NCBI RefSeq assembly: GCF_004193775.1
Contig: NC_041004.1
Coordinates: 34,744,411-34,808,410, forward strand
DNA: 64,000 bases
Direction of reading: 5' to 3'
Origin: Glycine soja
Lineage: Eukaryota; Streptophyta; Magnoliopsida; Fabales; Fabaceae
Every line of letters begins with the position of its first letter. The stretch's first letter is position 1. This document shows positions 11,639-23,613 of the stretch, one piece after another. Under the pieces are notes generated by a model, which was not told the DNA's origin, ran no database searches, and was given only the letters and a program-made list of their open reading frames with translations. Both the position numbers and the translations under genes were made by a program.

Positions 11639-12142
11639 TCGTATGTCTCTTTCCATTAATAAAATATCTAGTCTTTCTTCTTTTGTTGCAAATGTTGAAT
11701 GTTATAATATGTGGCATGCTAGGCTAGGACATGTGAATTTGAATTCTATCAAAATAATGATGTCTCTTAATCTTATTCCTAAGGCTTCCATTGATTTAAA
11801 ATAAAAATGTGAAACATGTATTCAAGCAAAGAAACCCAGAAAGAGTTTTACTACATGTATTGAAAGAGAAACTAACTTGCTTGAATTGGTTCAGAGTGAT
11901 GTATGTGATAGTAATGATGTGTTAACACTTGGTGGTAAGAGATATTTTATTACTTTCATTGATAATTTTTCCGAATATTGTTATGTGTATTTACTTAATC
12001 ACAAAAGTGAATTGTTTTATAATTTCAAAGTATATAAAACAAAAACTAGGAAATCAATTAGAAAGAAAAATTAAAATTTTACGTTTCGATAGAGGTGGAG
12101 AATACACATTTTTAGACACGATTAATTTTTGTGAAATGCATG
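11639..12142 (+). pseudogene. copia GAG-pre-integrase and integrase N-part relic
   Basis: It starts with 'RMSLSINK' and contains 'NMWHARLGHVNLNSIKIMM', the pre-integrase H-x-R-L-G-H motif. Then come C-x2-C remnants ('KCETCIQAK') and the integrase core start 'LELVQSDVCDSND...KRYFITFIDNFSEYCYVYLL'. The first catalytic Asp (SDVC) and second (FIDNFSEY) are recognisable. Internal stops occur at about 11801 and 12072. The frame is interrupted at 12142 by the second solo LTR. Confidence 0.8.
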
Positions 12143-13708
12143 TGTTGGATCAAGTGACCTCGGAATAATTAAGAAGGGGAGGTTGAATTAATTATGAACG
12201 TGTCTTGACTAATTAAAAATCTATCATTCTTAATGTTACTAGATTCAAATAGGCTTTTACTACTAAGTTAAGAAAGTAAAGAACAGAAATAGAAACTTAA
12301 CCAAAAGTTAAAGCGATAATTAAAAGTACACAGCGGAAATTAAAGAGTATAGGGAAGAAGAAGACAAACACAAGATTTATACTGGTTCAGCCACAAACCG
12401 TGCCTACATCCAGTCCCCAAGCAACCTGCAGTTCTTAAGATTTCTTTCAACCTTGTAAAATCCTTTACAAGCCAAAGATCCACAAGGGATGTACCTTCCC
12501 TTGTTCTCTTTGAAAAACCAAGTGGATATACCCTCCACTTGAACTGATCCACAAGAGATGTACCCTCTCTTGTTCTCAGTATAACAATCCACAAGTAGAT
12601 GTACCCTCTACTTGAACCTCAAAGGATGTACCCTCCAATGTGTTGGGACAAAGAATTCTCAGGCGGTTAGTCCTTTGAATCTTTGTAAGGGGAGACAAAA
12701 GATATCTCAGACGGTTAGTCCTTTGAAATCTTTTGCTTAAGGGGAAAGGAAGAATCAAAAGAATTCTCAGGCGGTTAGTCATTTGAATCTTTTGTAAGGG
12801 AGAAGAGAGACACAAAAGAATTCAGACGGTTAGTCCTTCGTTCTTTTGGCAAAGGGAGAAGAGAATGAAAAAGATGAATAGCACAAGTTTTTGAACAAAG
12901 AACTTTTCTTGGAAGAGAAAGTGTTGATAAAAAAACTTTTAGAAAGATGAAGATAAATGAATTCGAAAATTCTGTAGAAAGATATTGAAAGATTGATTGA
13001 AAGATGTTTGAGAGATGATGTTGAAAAAAGATTGAAAGATAGATGATTCAAAGATGATTAATAATTATTAAAACTCATGCCATGGTCACATATTTATAAT
13101 CTCTTGATGACTCAAGTCAAAACTTGTGGCTCTTGGCAATTTCTTTAAAACTAGTCACTTAAACAGTTGCGACTTTTGAAAAAATCTTCAGAAACAAGTC
13201 ACTTGAAGAATTGTGACTTTTGGAAATGTATTTTTCGAAATCAGTCACTGGTAATCGATTACCATTAAGGTGTAATCGATTACACATCAATAGATGTGAC
13301 TCTTCATTTTGAATTTTGAAAATTAAAACGTTTAGAAACTCTGGTAATCGATTACACAAGTTTAAACTGATTTAAAACTGTTTAAACACAAGTTGTAACT
13401 CTTGAAATTTGAAATCTTAACGTTTTAAAACACTGGTAATCGATTACTACCTTCTGGTAATCGATTAACAGAGAGTAAAACTTTTTGGTAATGATTTTGT
13501 GAAAACTTCTTGTGCTACTCAATGTTTTGAAAAACTTTTTTACTACTTATCTTGATTGAGTCTTCTCTTGATTCTTGAGTCTTGAATCTTGATCTTGATT
13601 ATCCTTGAATCTTGATTCTTGAGAACTTGATTCTTGAATCTTTTGAATTTACTTAACTCTTGATTCTTTGACATCATCAAAATAACCTTGGAAGACATTG
13701 CTTTCACA
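12143..13708 (+). mobile_element. Solo LTR, copy 2 (1566 bp, TSD gcatg/acatg)
   Basis: Same family and orientation as copy 1. It starts TGTTGGATCAAGTG, ends TTTCACA, and is flanked by gcatg (12138-12142) and acatg (13709-13713), a 5 bp duplication with one mismatch. It shares the 'gatgtaccctc' and 'ggcggttagtc' blocks, the 'tggtaatcgattac' palindrome cluster (13247-13470) and the 3' 'cttgattcttga' array. It is shorter because part of the palindrome region is missing. It sits inside the copia integrase between the MH and EVTPPYAP blocks. Confidence 0.8.
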
Positions 13709-13713
13709 ACATG

Positions 13714-14195
13714 ATATTATTCATGAAGTGACACCTCCGTATGCTCCTTAATCTAATGGTATTGCAAAAAGAAAGGAACATACCTTGCTTTATATAGTAA
13801 ATGCTATGCTTGTAAGTTTTGGTTTGCCAAGTAATATGTGGGGTGAAACTTTATATTCTGCATGTCATATTCTTAATAGAGCGCCTTATAAAATTTTTGA
13901 AGAAACCCTTTATGAGCTATGGAGAAAAAGAGAACCAAATATAAAATATCTTAAAGTGTGGGGGTGTCTAGCAAAGGTTAATATCCCCATTAATAAGAAA
14001 AGGAAATTTGAACCAAAAACTGTTGATTGTGTTTTTGTTGGATATTCTTTGCATAGTACTACTTATAGATTTTTGGTATTTAATTCAAAAGTGTCTGAAA
14101 TTTCTAATGATACTGTTATGGAATCTAGAGATGTCACTTTCCTTGAAAATGTTTTTCCTTTAAAAAATAAATTGTTAAATCTTTATATGGTTTGA
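13714..14195 (+). pseudogene. copia integrase C-part relic
   Basis: It resumes the integrase with 'HEVTPPYAP*SNGIAKRKEHTL' (the catalytic Glu region, with TAA replacing a codon near 13750). It continues through 'SACHILNRAPYKI', 'ELWRKREPNIKYLKVWGCLAKV' and 'KTVDCVFVGYSLHSTTYRFL'. These are hallmark copia integrase C-terminal blocks. The open part runs 13785-14195. Confidence 0.8.
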
Positions 14196-14600
14196 AACAA
14201 GCTCCAAAGCAATGACACAAAAGTTTGATCAAATTGTTTTTTCGTATGGTTTTCAAATCAATAATAGTGATAAATGTGTGTATGTTAAACAATTTGATGA
14301 TAGTGGATGTGTCATTTTATGTTTGTATGTGATTTGTCATTGTTGAATAAGCCTATATCTCCCATTCCAATGCATTGTGATAGTGAAGTTGCTATATCTA
14401 AAGTTACTAGCAAAATTTTTAATGAAAAAAGAAGACACTTAAGAGTGAGGCATAAGTCTATCAAAAATTGATTTCTCATGATGTCATTTCTCTTGACTTT
14501 GTCAGGTCAGAAAATAATATTGCAGATCCGCTTACAAAAGGGTTGACGCGTCAACAAGTGCTTGAGTCGTCGAGGGGAATGAGACTAAAGCTCATTATTT
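14160..14600 (+). pseudogene. copia RT and RNase H remnants after internal deletion
   Basis: The integrase tail passes abruptly into 'SLYGLKQAPKQ*H', a motif from the middle of copia RT. Then comes 'FDQIVFSYGFQINNSDKCVYVK', and soon RNase H pieces 'MHCDSEVAIS' and 'KTRHLRVRHKSI'-like text, 'ADPLTKGL'-type codons at 14521-14545, and the end near 14600. The RT N-terminal half and the catalytic D-D stretch are deleted. Several stops remain. From 14600 to 15237 I see only the 3' untranslated part of the element, ending in a purine-rich 'aggggaa' that could be its polypurine tract. Confidence 0.7.
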
Positions 14601-15237
14601 AGTTACAACAATGGACACTCATCTCCGTGTGATTGGTGATCCCATGAATGAAGTTCAACGGGTAACAACAAAATTGCTTGGACTAAAGTACACCAAAATA
14701 GAATTTTGCGGAGTTGTTTTGTTTCTCATTCCTATGACGATATATATTATAAATTGTGGCAATATTAAGGTTGAGGTATTTATATATGTGTATTTTTGGT
14801 ATAAAAAATACCTCTGAATGAATCTGATGATAATTATTGTAGGGAAAAGGTCACAAACCACTATTTAAGGATTTACCTAGTGAGTGTGGTGGTGAAGCCG
14901 CCACTGTGAGATATGGGCTAATCTCTAAGTGACACTCATGAAACAAGATACATGCGCAAGGCCGTGTAACGTGCTACTATTGATTAAAACCTAATTGAAC
15001 ATCAATATTGTAGGGGTTATACATGTACTAAAGTCCGGTTAAAGAATGTATAGTTTAAGACAATTAAGTCACTACATTATTCTCGGGTGGAAGTTCATAA
15101 ACATTAGGTATAAGGCTCAAAATTTGAAGGTTCCTTATGCCGAAATACAATATCACATACTCTTTCTCTTATGTTTCTATACAATTTTTTTTTCAAAAAA
15201 TAATATATATTTTAAAATTTTAAATTATATAGGGGAA

Positions 15238-15903
15238 TGTTAGTAAATATTTGTTTTATAATTTATAATTTATAAACATATATTACTTATAATATATAAA
15301 ATAAAATATTTATTTTAGAATCGATTACATAAAATTAGATTTTCTATCTTTCTAAGATTTTGTTTTAATGGATCAATGTAATTTGTATGTTTGTTTTGAT
15401 ACCTGTAAGTTGGTTTCCAATATTTGATTTCCAATCGTCATATTTTTTTGTTGTTGCATAAGGGGCTTGATGCCTATCTCTTTCCTCCTCTCTAGAAAAG
15501 ACAAGTAGAGTAGCAATTTGATTTCTTTCTCCCTAAAATTTAAATTTTCTCTTCTTTCTCTTATAAAAACTTATTTTTGAGAGTAAGAGCATTGATGTTC
15601 AAAAGGTTCGGGGATCCTTTCGCTGCACACCATCAGAACCAACGGGTTGTTGAATCTTGGGAGAGGAGCGCAATCATATTTTTCTACCCGTGCATTGAGG
15701 GTGTTTTCTCTCTAAGGATAGTGTTTGCGCGCTTCAACCCAGACTGATTATTTCTTCCCCTACTTTATTTTTCTTTGTGCTTATTATATGATATAGTGCA
15801 TTGTTGATTCATGTCCTGTCAATTAAAATTATTTTCTTATTTAATTCAAGACTTAGCATTTTCTTCTTATTTATTTATTTTATTTTATTTTAATTTTCTA
15901 ACA
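15238..15903 (+). repeat. Right LTR of the copia element
   Basis: It starts TGTTAGTAAA after a purine-rich tract and ends TAACA, 666 bases. It lacks the TIR element and TA tract found in the left LTR. A possible promoter motif (cttataaaaac, about 15560) is shared by both LTRs. Confidence 0.75.
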
Positions 15904-16130
15904 ATTTGAAGAACCAAGAAGAAGTAACATGCAAGTTGGAACTCAATGCAACATGGTAAGCAACTCTAATGCATGTCGACTATTTCTTATCAAATCAACT
16001 ATCCACAAAATATGGAAAAAATCCTCTCCATTTGTTTTTCTATCCGTTTCTTCCATTTTTATGATTTTGGAAAAAAGAATACTACTCTCCGTTTAATGTG
16101 TAACATGTTCATTTCATTTTATTAGAGTTC
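15904..16130. repeat. Right copy of the ~215 bp direct repeat bracketing copia
   Basis: Partner of 6991-7215, same orientation. It starts immediately after the right LTR. After about 16130 the two copies diverge. Confidence 0.8.
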
Positions 16131-16532
16131 ATTTTCTCTCCACTAAATATGTTTAATGGGAGAAAACAAGACTTAGGACTTTTGTGGACTCCAACTTGTT
16201 CAACCATAAAAGTTCTGAGTTTTTTTTCTCTTAATCGGGACAAGTCTAATAACTAGAGACTAGAGAGGATTCAGTTCTCTTTAATTAGAGATTTATTTTG
16301 TTTTTAAAAAATATTTTAGTGTGAAATCTAAAAGGGAGTAATGTAATATATAGATAAAAAAAGATAAAGAAATAGAGAATAAGATAAAAATAAATTATAA
16401 GAGAAACTGATGTATGAATATTAACCTAAAATGGGAAATCTTAAGCATCTATACAATTTTGGAGCGGAGCAAAGAGAGACACAAAGGGAGCGAATGAAAA
16501 ATTAAAAGACAAAAATAATAAATACGATATGA

Positions 16533-16845
16533 TGTAAAAAAAATAGAGAGAAATGATGTAAAAGTAAGTTGTAGGAAAATGAAATTATGAATATTACTCT
16601 TAATAGAAAAAGATAGAGAGAAGATGCAAAAGTAAGTTGTAGGAAAATGGAATTATGATTATTACTCTTAATAGAAAAAGATAGAGAGAAAAATTATGTA
16701 AAAGTAAGTTGTAGGGAAATGAAATTACGAATACTATTACTCTTAATTAAACAGATATAAAAACTAGAAAAAGATTGAGAGAAAAATGATATAAAAGTAA
16801 GGTGTGGGAGAATGGAATTATGAATATTATTACTCTTAAACAAAT
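16533..16845. repeat. Tandem array, ~66-78 bp unit, about 4 copies
   Basis: Each unit carries 'agatagagagaa', 'aaaagtaagttgtagg', 'aaatgaaattatgaat' and 'attactcttaa'. Copies start near 16533, 16607, 16675 and 16765. The later copies are longer because of small insertions. Confidence 0.75.
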
Positions 16846-18683
16846 AAAACATTTAAAATTATGTTTCTTTTATTATCTTTTAACTTAAAATATATTTTAA
16901 AATTTTGTTCCACTTTATTATTATTATTATTATTTTTACTTTCTTCCCTGACAAAGGTGTATCAATATGGTCAGTGAAGGCATGTGATCAGTGAGGCATC
17001 TAGAAATAAAAGAAGGAATAAAATACAGTGTGGTAGCACAGACAAGACATACAAGTGCTCCCAACTAGCTCTCACTCACTCCTCACCTCTTTGAATTTGA
17101 AGATGAAAACAACAAAACCCATAGCAAAAGGGCAAAGACGGTTAAGGCACTTTAGTTGCAACTCACCAATTCATTATCCCCACAAGGCACGTGTAGAACC
17201 CACAACTCATGGGTCACACACGATATTCTTTTTTTTTTTTACTAAATTAGAAATCATGGATATGTCTTAATTTATGAGATCAAAGATGAACTTTAATCGT
17301 GATATATAATTATTATTAATCTAAAAAAAATTAAATATAATTTTTTTTATTAAATATATTTTTCCATTCATGTGAATGCGGATGAGTCTTTTATCCTATG
17401 TCAAGCATTTGGTTATGTTTTTCAATCGATTGATTATTACAAAACAATTTTTTTTTTTTTTTTGCAACACATGGGTACTCATAAGTCATAACGTGGTACA
17501 TCGTCCTTTTATGCGGCAGGGTGCTTGCTTGAATTTGATTGATAATTTTATTCTTTTATTTTTAGATATAAGATTTTAATCGATTAGCGTGCTAAGGCCG
17601 AAATAATAAATAAAGCTCGTAAGAATTTTAAAATATAAATAAATATTTTATAATAGTATTACTCTCTTGTTTCTGTTATAAGACACTTCTAAGAAAATTT
17701 ATATAAATAAATAAAAATGGGTAAATTAGTTAGTTTTATTCAAAGAAAAATATTATTAATGTATCAATTTTATCCTTGTCATTAAGGGTCATGTGAAGAC
17801 ATTAAAGTATAAAAATATTATGTATCACTGTCAGTAAAAAAACGTAAATTCTTAAAATCTTTAATAAGAAAAAAGAATGAAAATAAAATTAAGTGTTTTA
17901 TATAAAGTATAAAATGACTTAAAAAATAATCAGTAATTCCTTTTAGACGATGTGTTATATTAATAACTGGAAATAGTACATACAATATATTTTTTTATTC
18001 ATAAACAACACAAATATCAAATATTAAATTGCATGTTAATAGAAGTTTAACTTTTTGGTAGAAATTGAAAAGTTTGTTACTTATAATGCTTGGATTGCTT
18101 TGATAAGTCAAGATTTGAGAATTTAACAGTTTTAGACAATCCGAGAACTTGAAGTTGAATCATTAATATCAAAGAAATTTAAAAAAATTCTTATATTTAA
18201 AAAAATTCTTATATTAATGAAAGTAAGAAAAAACAGGTCAACTTTTTCTTTCATTTTTCTTCAATCTTCTCTCTAACCAATCAGAAAAAATACATTGTAA
18301 GTCATGTTTTCTTTCCTCATACTTTCTCTCCTATAAAAGGGAGCATTAAAGTATCCTGCAGCAGCTAGGAGGGACAAACTCAAAATCCAAGAAACAAATT
18401 ACTCTACACAACAACTACGGGTGAACAATCCCAATTGTATCATAAAACAAACCCAATCCAGGAAGAATGTGTATAGAAAAGAGTAGATGTGCATTAAGAT
18501 GTCTCCTTGTACATAAAAGGAGGTGAAGAAGATAATGATAAAAAGGAAAATAAATTAAGAAAATATATTGGACTATGGTTTTAAAAGATTGTTTTAACTT
18601 AGAAAAATCTTATAATTTTTTTTAAAAATTAAAAAATACAGTGACTTAATAAAAAATTTTTAAGACTTGATTAAATTACTCAT
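16846..18683. other. Intergenic DNA, no gene recognised
   Basis: Short open frames occur at 17055-17270 and 17376-17579 but contain nothing recognisable. A TATA-like 'ctataaaaggg' near 18330 is followed by a mixed-composition stretch to 18500 that could be an exon or a non-coding transcript start. I see no start codon with a sustained frame after it. Confidence 0.4.
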
Positions 18684-19300
18684 TTGATCTCTATAGTTTC
18701 ATGATTCTTATCTTTTTGGTCCTTATAGTTTTTGAAAGTGATTTTTTTAGTCCTTATCGTTTACATTTTAATTCTCTTTTTAGTTCCTATAGTTTTGAAA
18801 GTGATTTTTTTTAATCCTTATCATTGGTATTTTAATTCTCTTTTAGTCTCTATAGTTTGAAAGTGGTATTTTTAGTCCCTATACTTTATATTTTAATTCT
18901 CTTTTAGTCCTTATCATCAAAATATGAGTAGTATTATCAATTACAATTAATTACAAAAATATTACTAACTAATTCGTAACTAATTTATCGTAAAATAATT
19001 TGTAATAAAAAATAATCGATAATTTATAACTAATTTGTAGCTAATTATTTTTATATTTTTTTGTAGTAAGGACTAAAAGATAATTAAAATACAAATTATA
19101 GGGACTAAAAATATTACTTTCAAACTATAGGTACTAAAAGAGAATTAAAATATAAACTATAAGAACTAAAAAAATACTTCTAAATTACAGGGACTAAAAG
19201 AGAATTAAAATATAAATTATAGAGATTAAAAAAATTAATTTCAAACTATAAGAACTAAAAATATAAGAATCGTGAAATTATAAGAACAAAAAATAATGAC
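18684..19300. mobile_element. Foldback/MITE-like inverted repeat with tandem arms
   Basis: The left arm (18684 to about 18920) is made of repeated ~75 bp modules such as 'ttttagtccttat...attttaattctctttt'. The right arm (about 19070-19300) is the reverse complement ('gggactaaaagagaattaaaat'). Short terminal segments 'catgattctta' and 'taagaatcgtg' also pair. The spacer is AT-rich. There is no coding capacity. This pattern is common in legume intergenic DNA. Confidence 0.75.
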
Positions 19301-19902
19301 TTTTAAAATTAAAATCAAGCTTATATAAAAAATTCTAATAGTCTTATTTGAATGAGACTTTTACCATAAGATTTTTTGATATTGTTTAAAAATTTTCTAA
19401 ATCCTAATTGAATACATCTTTCTCAAGAAAAAAAAACAAGAAAGTGAGAAAAGAAAAGGTAAATAGTAAAAGCCATGTGCAAATCTCGTCCAAGTCCAAA
19501 AAGTGATTCAACACGTTAGAGAGAAATGTGAGACCCACTTAATTTTTGAAATCATCTATCTATATACAAACAATGCCCTCGGGTGCCACGTGTCGCGATT
19601 TCGTTGCCCCATTTCCCGCCCAAAAATGCCCAATCATGCTACAGTAGCCCCCCCCCCCCCAACGCAGCGTTTTTTGTCAACCTTATTTTTTTTCCTTTTT
19701 TATTTTTTTCTTTTACGAATACCAACACATTTATTGTTTTTTCCTTTTTTGCGTTTACGGCCATTTCGCCTTTTCGTTGCCCCATTTGCTGTTGCTTGGT
19801 TTCGTGTTTCTTTTCTCTGCTGTGAGAAAAAAACATGGAAGACAATGTGTTGGTACTATTGTTCATGTTCTTTCTTATCTCACCACTACCTTTCCTTCAC
19901 CT

Positions 19903-20480
19903 TAGGTACATAGACACATAAACAGAACCCGTCTTCTGCTAAAGATGCAATTTTTAACATGACATCTCTTCATTTGCCCACTCGTCTTCGGCGTTTTTTC
20001 TTTTTGTTTTTTGCCATTTCGCTTCCTGTGTTCTTTGTTTGGCAGAGAAGGTGGATGCACACAATAAAGCTGCGATTTTGATGAGTACGGGGGCGTTTTC
20101 GTTGTTGCTTCGATGTTTCTTTTTTTGCATGCTTTTCGTTTCACAGAGAAGCTCGAAGAACACACTAAAGCTTCAATTTTTTGGATTTTTAGAGGTACGT
20201 TTGCATTTATATTGATCTCTTACAAAGCTTTCTCATGGTCCTTTGCTTAAACTTATATTGCATGTTATTTCTTTCGTAGAGAAGGTCGAACAACACACTA
20301 AAGCTTTGATTTCTATCTCAACAAAACGGTGATTTTGACCACCGTAGGTGCATAGACCCATAAACGGAACCTGTCTTTTGCTAAAGATGCGATTTTTAAC
20401 ATCACATGTCTTCATTTGCCCACCCGTCTTCTGCGTTTTTTCTTTTTGTTTTTTGCCATTTCGCTTCCTGTGTACGAGGG
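19903..20480. repeat. Tandem duplication inside the Helitron, ~440 bp period
   Basis: The block starting 'cataaacagaacccgtctt' (about 19917) is repeated from about 20357 as 'cataaacggaacctgtctt'. It carries 'gctaaagatgc', 'cttcatttgcccac' and a shared 'gttttttctttttgttttttgcc' run. The copies look about 93% alike. Confidence 0.7.
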
Positions 20481-20524
20481 GTTTTCTTTGTTGCTTTAAC
20501 GTTTCTTTTCTTCCATGTTTTTTG

Positions 20525-21480
20525 TGGGTGTTCCTGATACTTCGAGCTACTTTGTTTCGCATAGAAGCCCAAACAACACTAAAGCTTTCATTTTTATCTC
20601 AAGAAAAGCAGCGATTTTTATCACAAAGGTGTGTTTTCTTTGTAGTTCTTTCAAAGCTTAATTTTTTTTGGTTTATTGTTTGGGTGTTCCTCATCCTTCT
20701 ACTACTTTGTTTCGCATAAAAGCCCGGACAAGACTAAAGCTTTGATTTTTATCTCAAGAAAAGCAACGATTTTTATCATAACAGGTGTGTTATCTTTGTA
20801 GTTCTTACAAAGCTTATTTTTTTGGTTTATTCTTTTGTTGTTCCTGATCATTCTTCTACTTTGATTCGCATAGTAGTCCGGACAACACTAAAGCTTTCAT
20901 TTTTATCTCAAGAAAAGCAACAATTTTTATCACAACAGGTACGTTTTCTTTGTAGTTATTTCAAAGCTTAATTTTTTTGGTTAATTGTTTGGGTGTTCCT
21001 TATCGTTCTTCTACATTGATGGTGCTTTCTATCATTCCTTTTTTTTTGCTTCTACGTTTCCTGTGTATTATATTTGGTTGGACCTTTTGTGTTTCAAATG
21101 TTAAATTGCACCTTTTGTATCCATTGTTGTTGGGTAGATTGCTTATTTGTGTTCTACCTCAGCCCTAATATTTGGGTGTTCCTGATCGTTCTCCTACTTT
21201 GTTGAGCATACAAGCCCGAAGAAAACTAAAGCTTTGATTTTTTTCTCACAGAACAAAAGGATAGATTTTTATGACAACAAGTGCGATTTTGAGGGTGTTC
21301 CTGATCGTTCTTCTACCTTGATGGTGCTTTCTATCATTCCTTTTTTTTTTTGCTTCTACGTTTCCTGTGTATTATATTTGGTTGGACCTTTCGTATTTCA
21401 AATGTTAAATTGCACCTTTTGTATCCATTGCTGCTGGGTTGATTGCTTATTTGTGTTCTACCTTAGCCCTAATATTTGGT
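20525..21480. repeat. Further tandem duplications inside the Helitron
   Basis: A ~155-175 bp module with 'gtgttcctgat', 'aaagcttt(g/c)atttttatctcaagaaaagcaac' and 'ctttgtagttctt' occurs about three times (20528-20990). A second ~300 bp module beginning 'ttgatggtgctttctatcat' occurs at about 21016 and 21320. These look like repeated 5'-leader/intron segments rather than coding repeats. Confidence 0.65.
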
Positions 21481-23535
21481 TGCTTTAGTGTCTTTTGCAT
21501 TTGTTGGTTATGATTTTTTTTGTGGGTGTTTATTAATGTCATTTGTAGATAAAAATTTGTTTGCTTTTGTAGCAATGGTACATTTTGTATCACATACTTA
21601 TTATTTGTGTGTGCATTCTGTTGTTTCAAATATTGAATTGCACCTTTTGTATCCATTTCTGCTGAGTAGATTGCTTATTTGGGTTCAATTTGTATTAATA
21701 TTGGAAAATAAAATTCTACTTACAGCTTTTGTATTTCAAAAATTAATTTATACATTCTTTGGTGGATGTCTATGATTCTTTTTTCTTTAGACTTTACCTT
21801 TCCTGTGTATTATATTTGGATGTTCAGGCAACCCTTCACAAGGCAAGACAACACTGTTATCCAAACCTGTGTTCTTGCATCCTCTGCATAGCCTTTAGCG
21901 GTACCTTCTTTGTTTCATTCTATTGTATGCCTTTGTGAATTTGTTAATGTTGTTGTCATAGTTGTAGTGTTATGAATTGGTTAGTTGTTGTGATTTGTGA
22001 TCCTGTTTTTTGGTTCTGTTTCAAATTCTACAATGTGATAGTTTGTGGTGGCTTTGCATTTTATCATCTGTGAATTTCTTTCTTAAAACTTTGTTTTTCT
22101 TGCAATTTTTATGATAACCAATGGTTGTTTCTTATATCATTCAGTATTTCTATTTTGACAGGATGGTGAAGGTGTAACTGAGGAGGTGAAAAACAATTAC
22201 CATGTTTTCAGAAAATTAGAGTCATGATCATCCCATTTGTATATTTTTTTTTTTAGCTTTTACGTTACCTTTCCTGTGTATTATATTTGGTTCGACCTTT
22301 TACCATTTCTATGATTCTTTGTATCCATTGTTGCTAGGTAAATTGCTTATTTGTGTTCTACATCAACTGTAAATGGCTTCTTTTTTTTCCTTCTACCTTT
22401 CCTGTGTATTATACCTAAGCCTTCTATGTCAGCCCTTATTTGTTTGATTTTACCTAAGCCTTCTATGTCAGCCCTAATATTTGTTTGCTTTATTGTCTTT
22501 GGCCTTTTTTGGTTATGATTTTTTTCTATGGGTGTTTAACCATGTCATTTTGTAGATAATAATTTGAAAAATTAAGTTGCACCATTTGTATTCTGTTGTT
22601 TAGTTAATTTTGTTTATATTTTGGTATATCCTAACTGACATTGGTTTTTAATTTTGACCGAGACCAACAAACTACACAAATAACAGTGTTTGGCATTTCA
22701 AATACAGCTTTGTTGAAATTTTGATATTGTTTGCAATATTTATTGTCCTGAATTGAAGTAATCCAAATTTAGAGTCACCGGCGATTGTTACTTTGCTGAA
22801 GTAATCCAAATTCAACAACACCTTTTTGTATCTTTAACTGAAAAATTTAGTTCGGTGTACAAATAATGTTGTATGCATGAATATTGATTTTTTGTGTTTC
22901 TTTCTTTTGTCTTTTCAAGGTAACGTATAGACCCCTACAAAGTCCCGTTAGCAGATTTTTTGGAATTTGTGTTTATACAGGTGCTAATGACTACTAACAC
23001 TTTATCTTATGGATATCAGCATGTATTATATTAATAGTCTTTGTGTAGTGACCGTCAGTATTCTGATTTCAATCTTTGAAATGGGATGTCACATCCATCA
23101 TCCCTCATAATTATTATAGTACACTACCAGATGTTTCCTGACGTATAATTTCCCGTGTAATTAATACACTACTAGATGTTTGCTGAGGTGCAATTTCCCA
23201 ATGTTAAAACACTACGTGTCTATTCATATTTCATACATAGGGAAGTAAAAAACATCATCTTTTCCATATACACATAATTACTGTTTTTGATAAAGAGTTA
23301 CTGTTATTATTTTTTAAAATTTAACCTTTGTATGTAATTATTTATTACTATTTAATTATACACCAATAGTCATCATAGACTAGCGCGTGAAGTGTAATAG
23401 CCTCACAATAAAAACACAACAACAGTAACCATAATAAACTAGCACGGGAAGTGTAAAAGGTTATCGGTTACTTTGTACATTGTTAATTGTTCTTGATAAG
23501 TGTTCACCCTCCCCCTCCCATAATTAAAACGCAGT

Positions 23536-23551
23536 ATTATATATATCTATA
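23536..23551 (+). promoter_or_regulatory. TATA region of the Helitron-borne B3 gene
   Basis: The sequence 'tattatatatatctat' lies about 65-75 bases upstream of the ATG at 23614, a suitable distance for a core promoter with a short leader. Confidence 0.5.
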
Positions 23552-23613
23552 ACCACCCAGTATCCTCAAATCTTCACCCATTTGTCGAAGGACTTCTCCA
23601 AACACAAAACACT

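Larger units (their letters stand above)
7205..15903 (+). mobile_element. Degenerate Ty1/copia LTR retrotransposon with nested insertions
   Basis: The LTRs are about 7205-8498 and 15238-15903. Between them are remnants of gag, protease, integrase, RT and RNase H in copia order (integrase before RT). The coding part is broken by stops and frameshifts, by two solo-LTR insertions of one foreign family (9905-11633 and 12143-13708), and by a deletion removing most of the RT. The left LTR additionally carries a TIR element and a TA microsatellite. With the nested DNA removed, the gag-pol reading order is continuous across both insertion points. The element is dead and fairly old, since the two LTRs differ at many positions. 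Confidence 0.85.
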
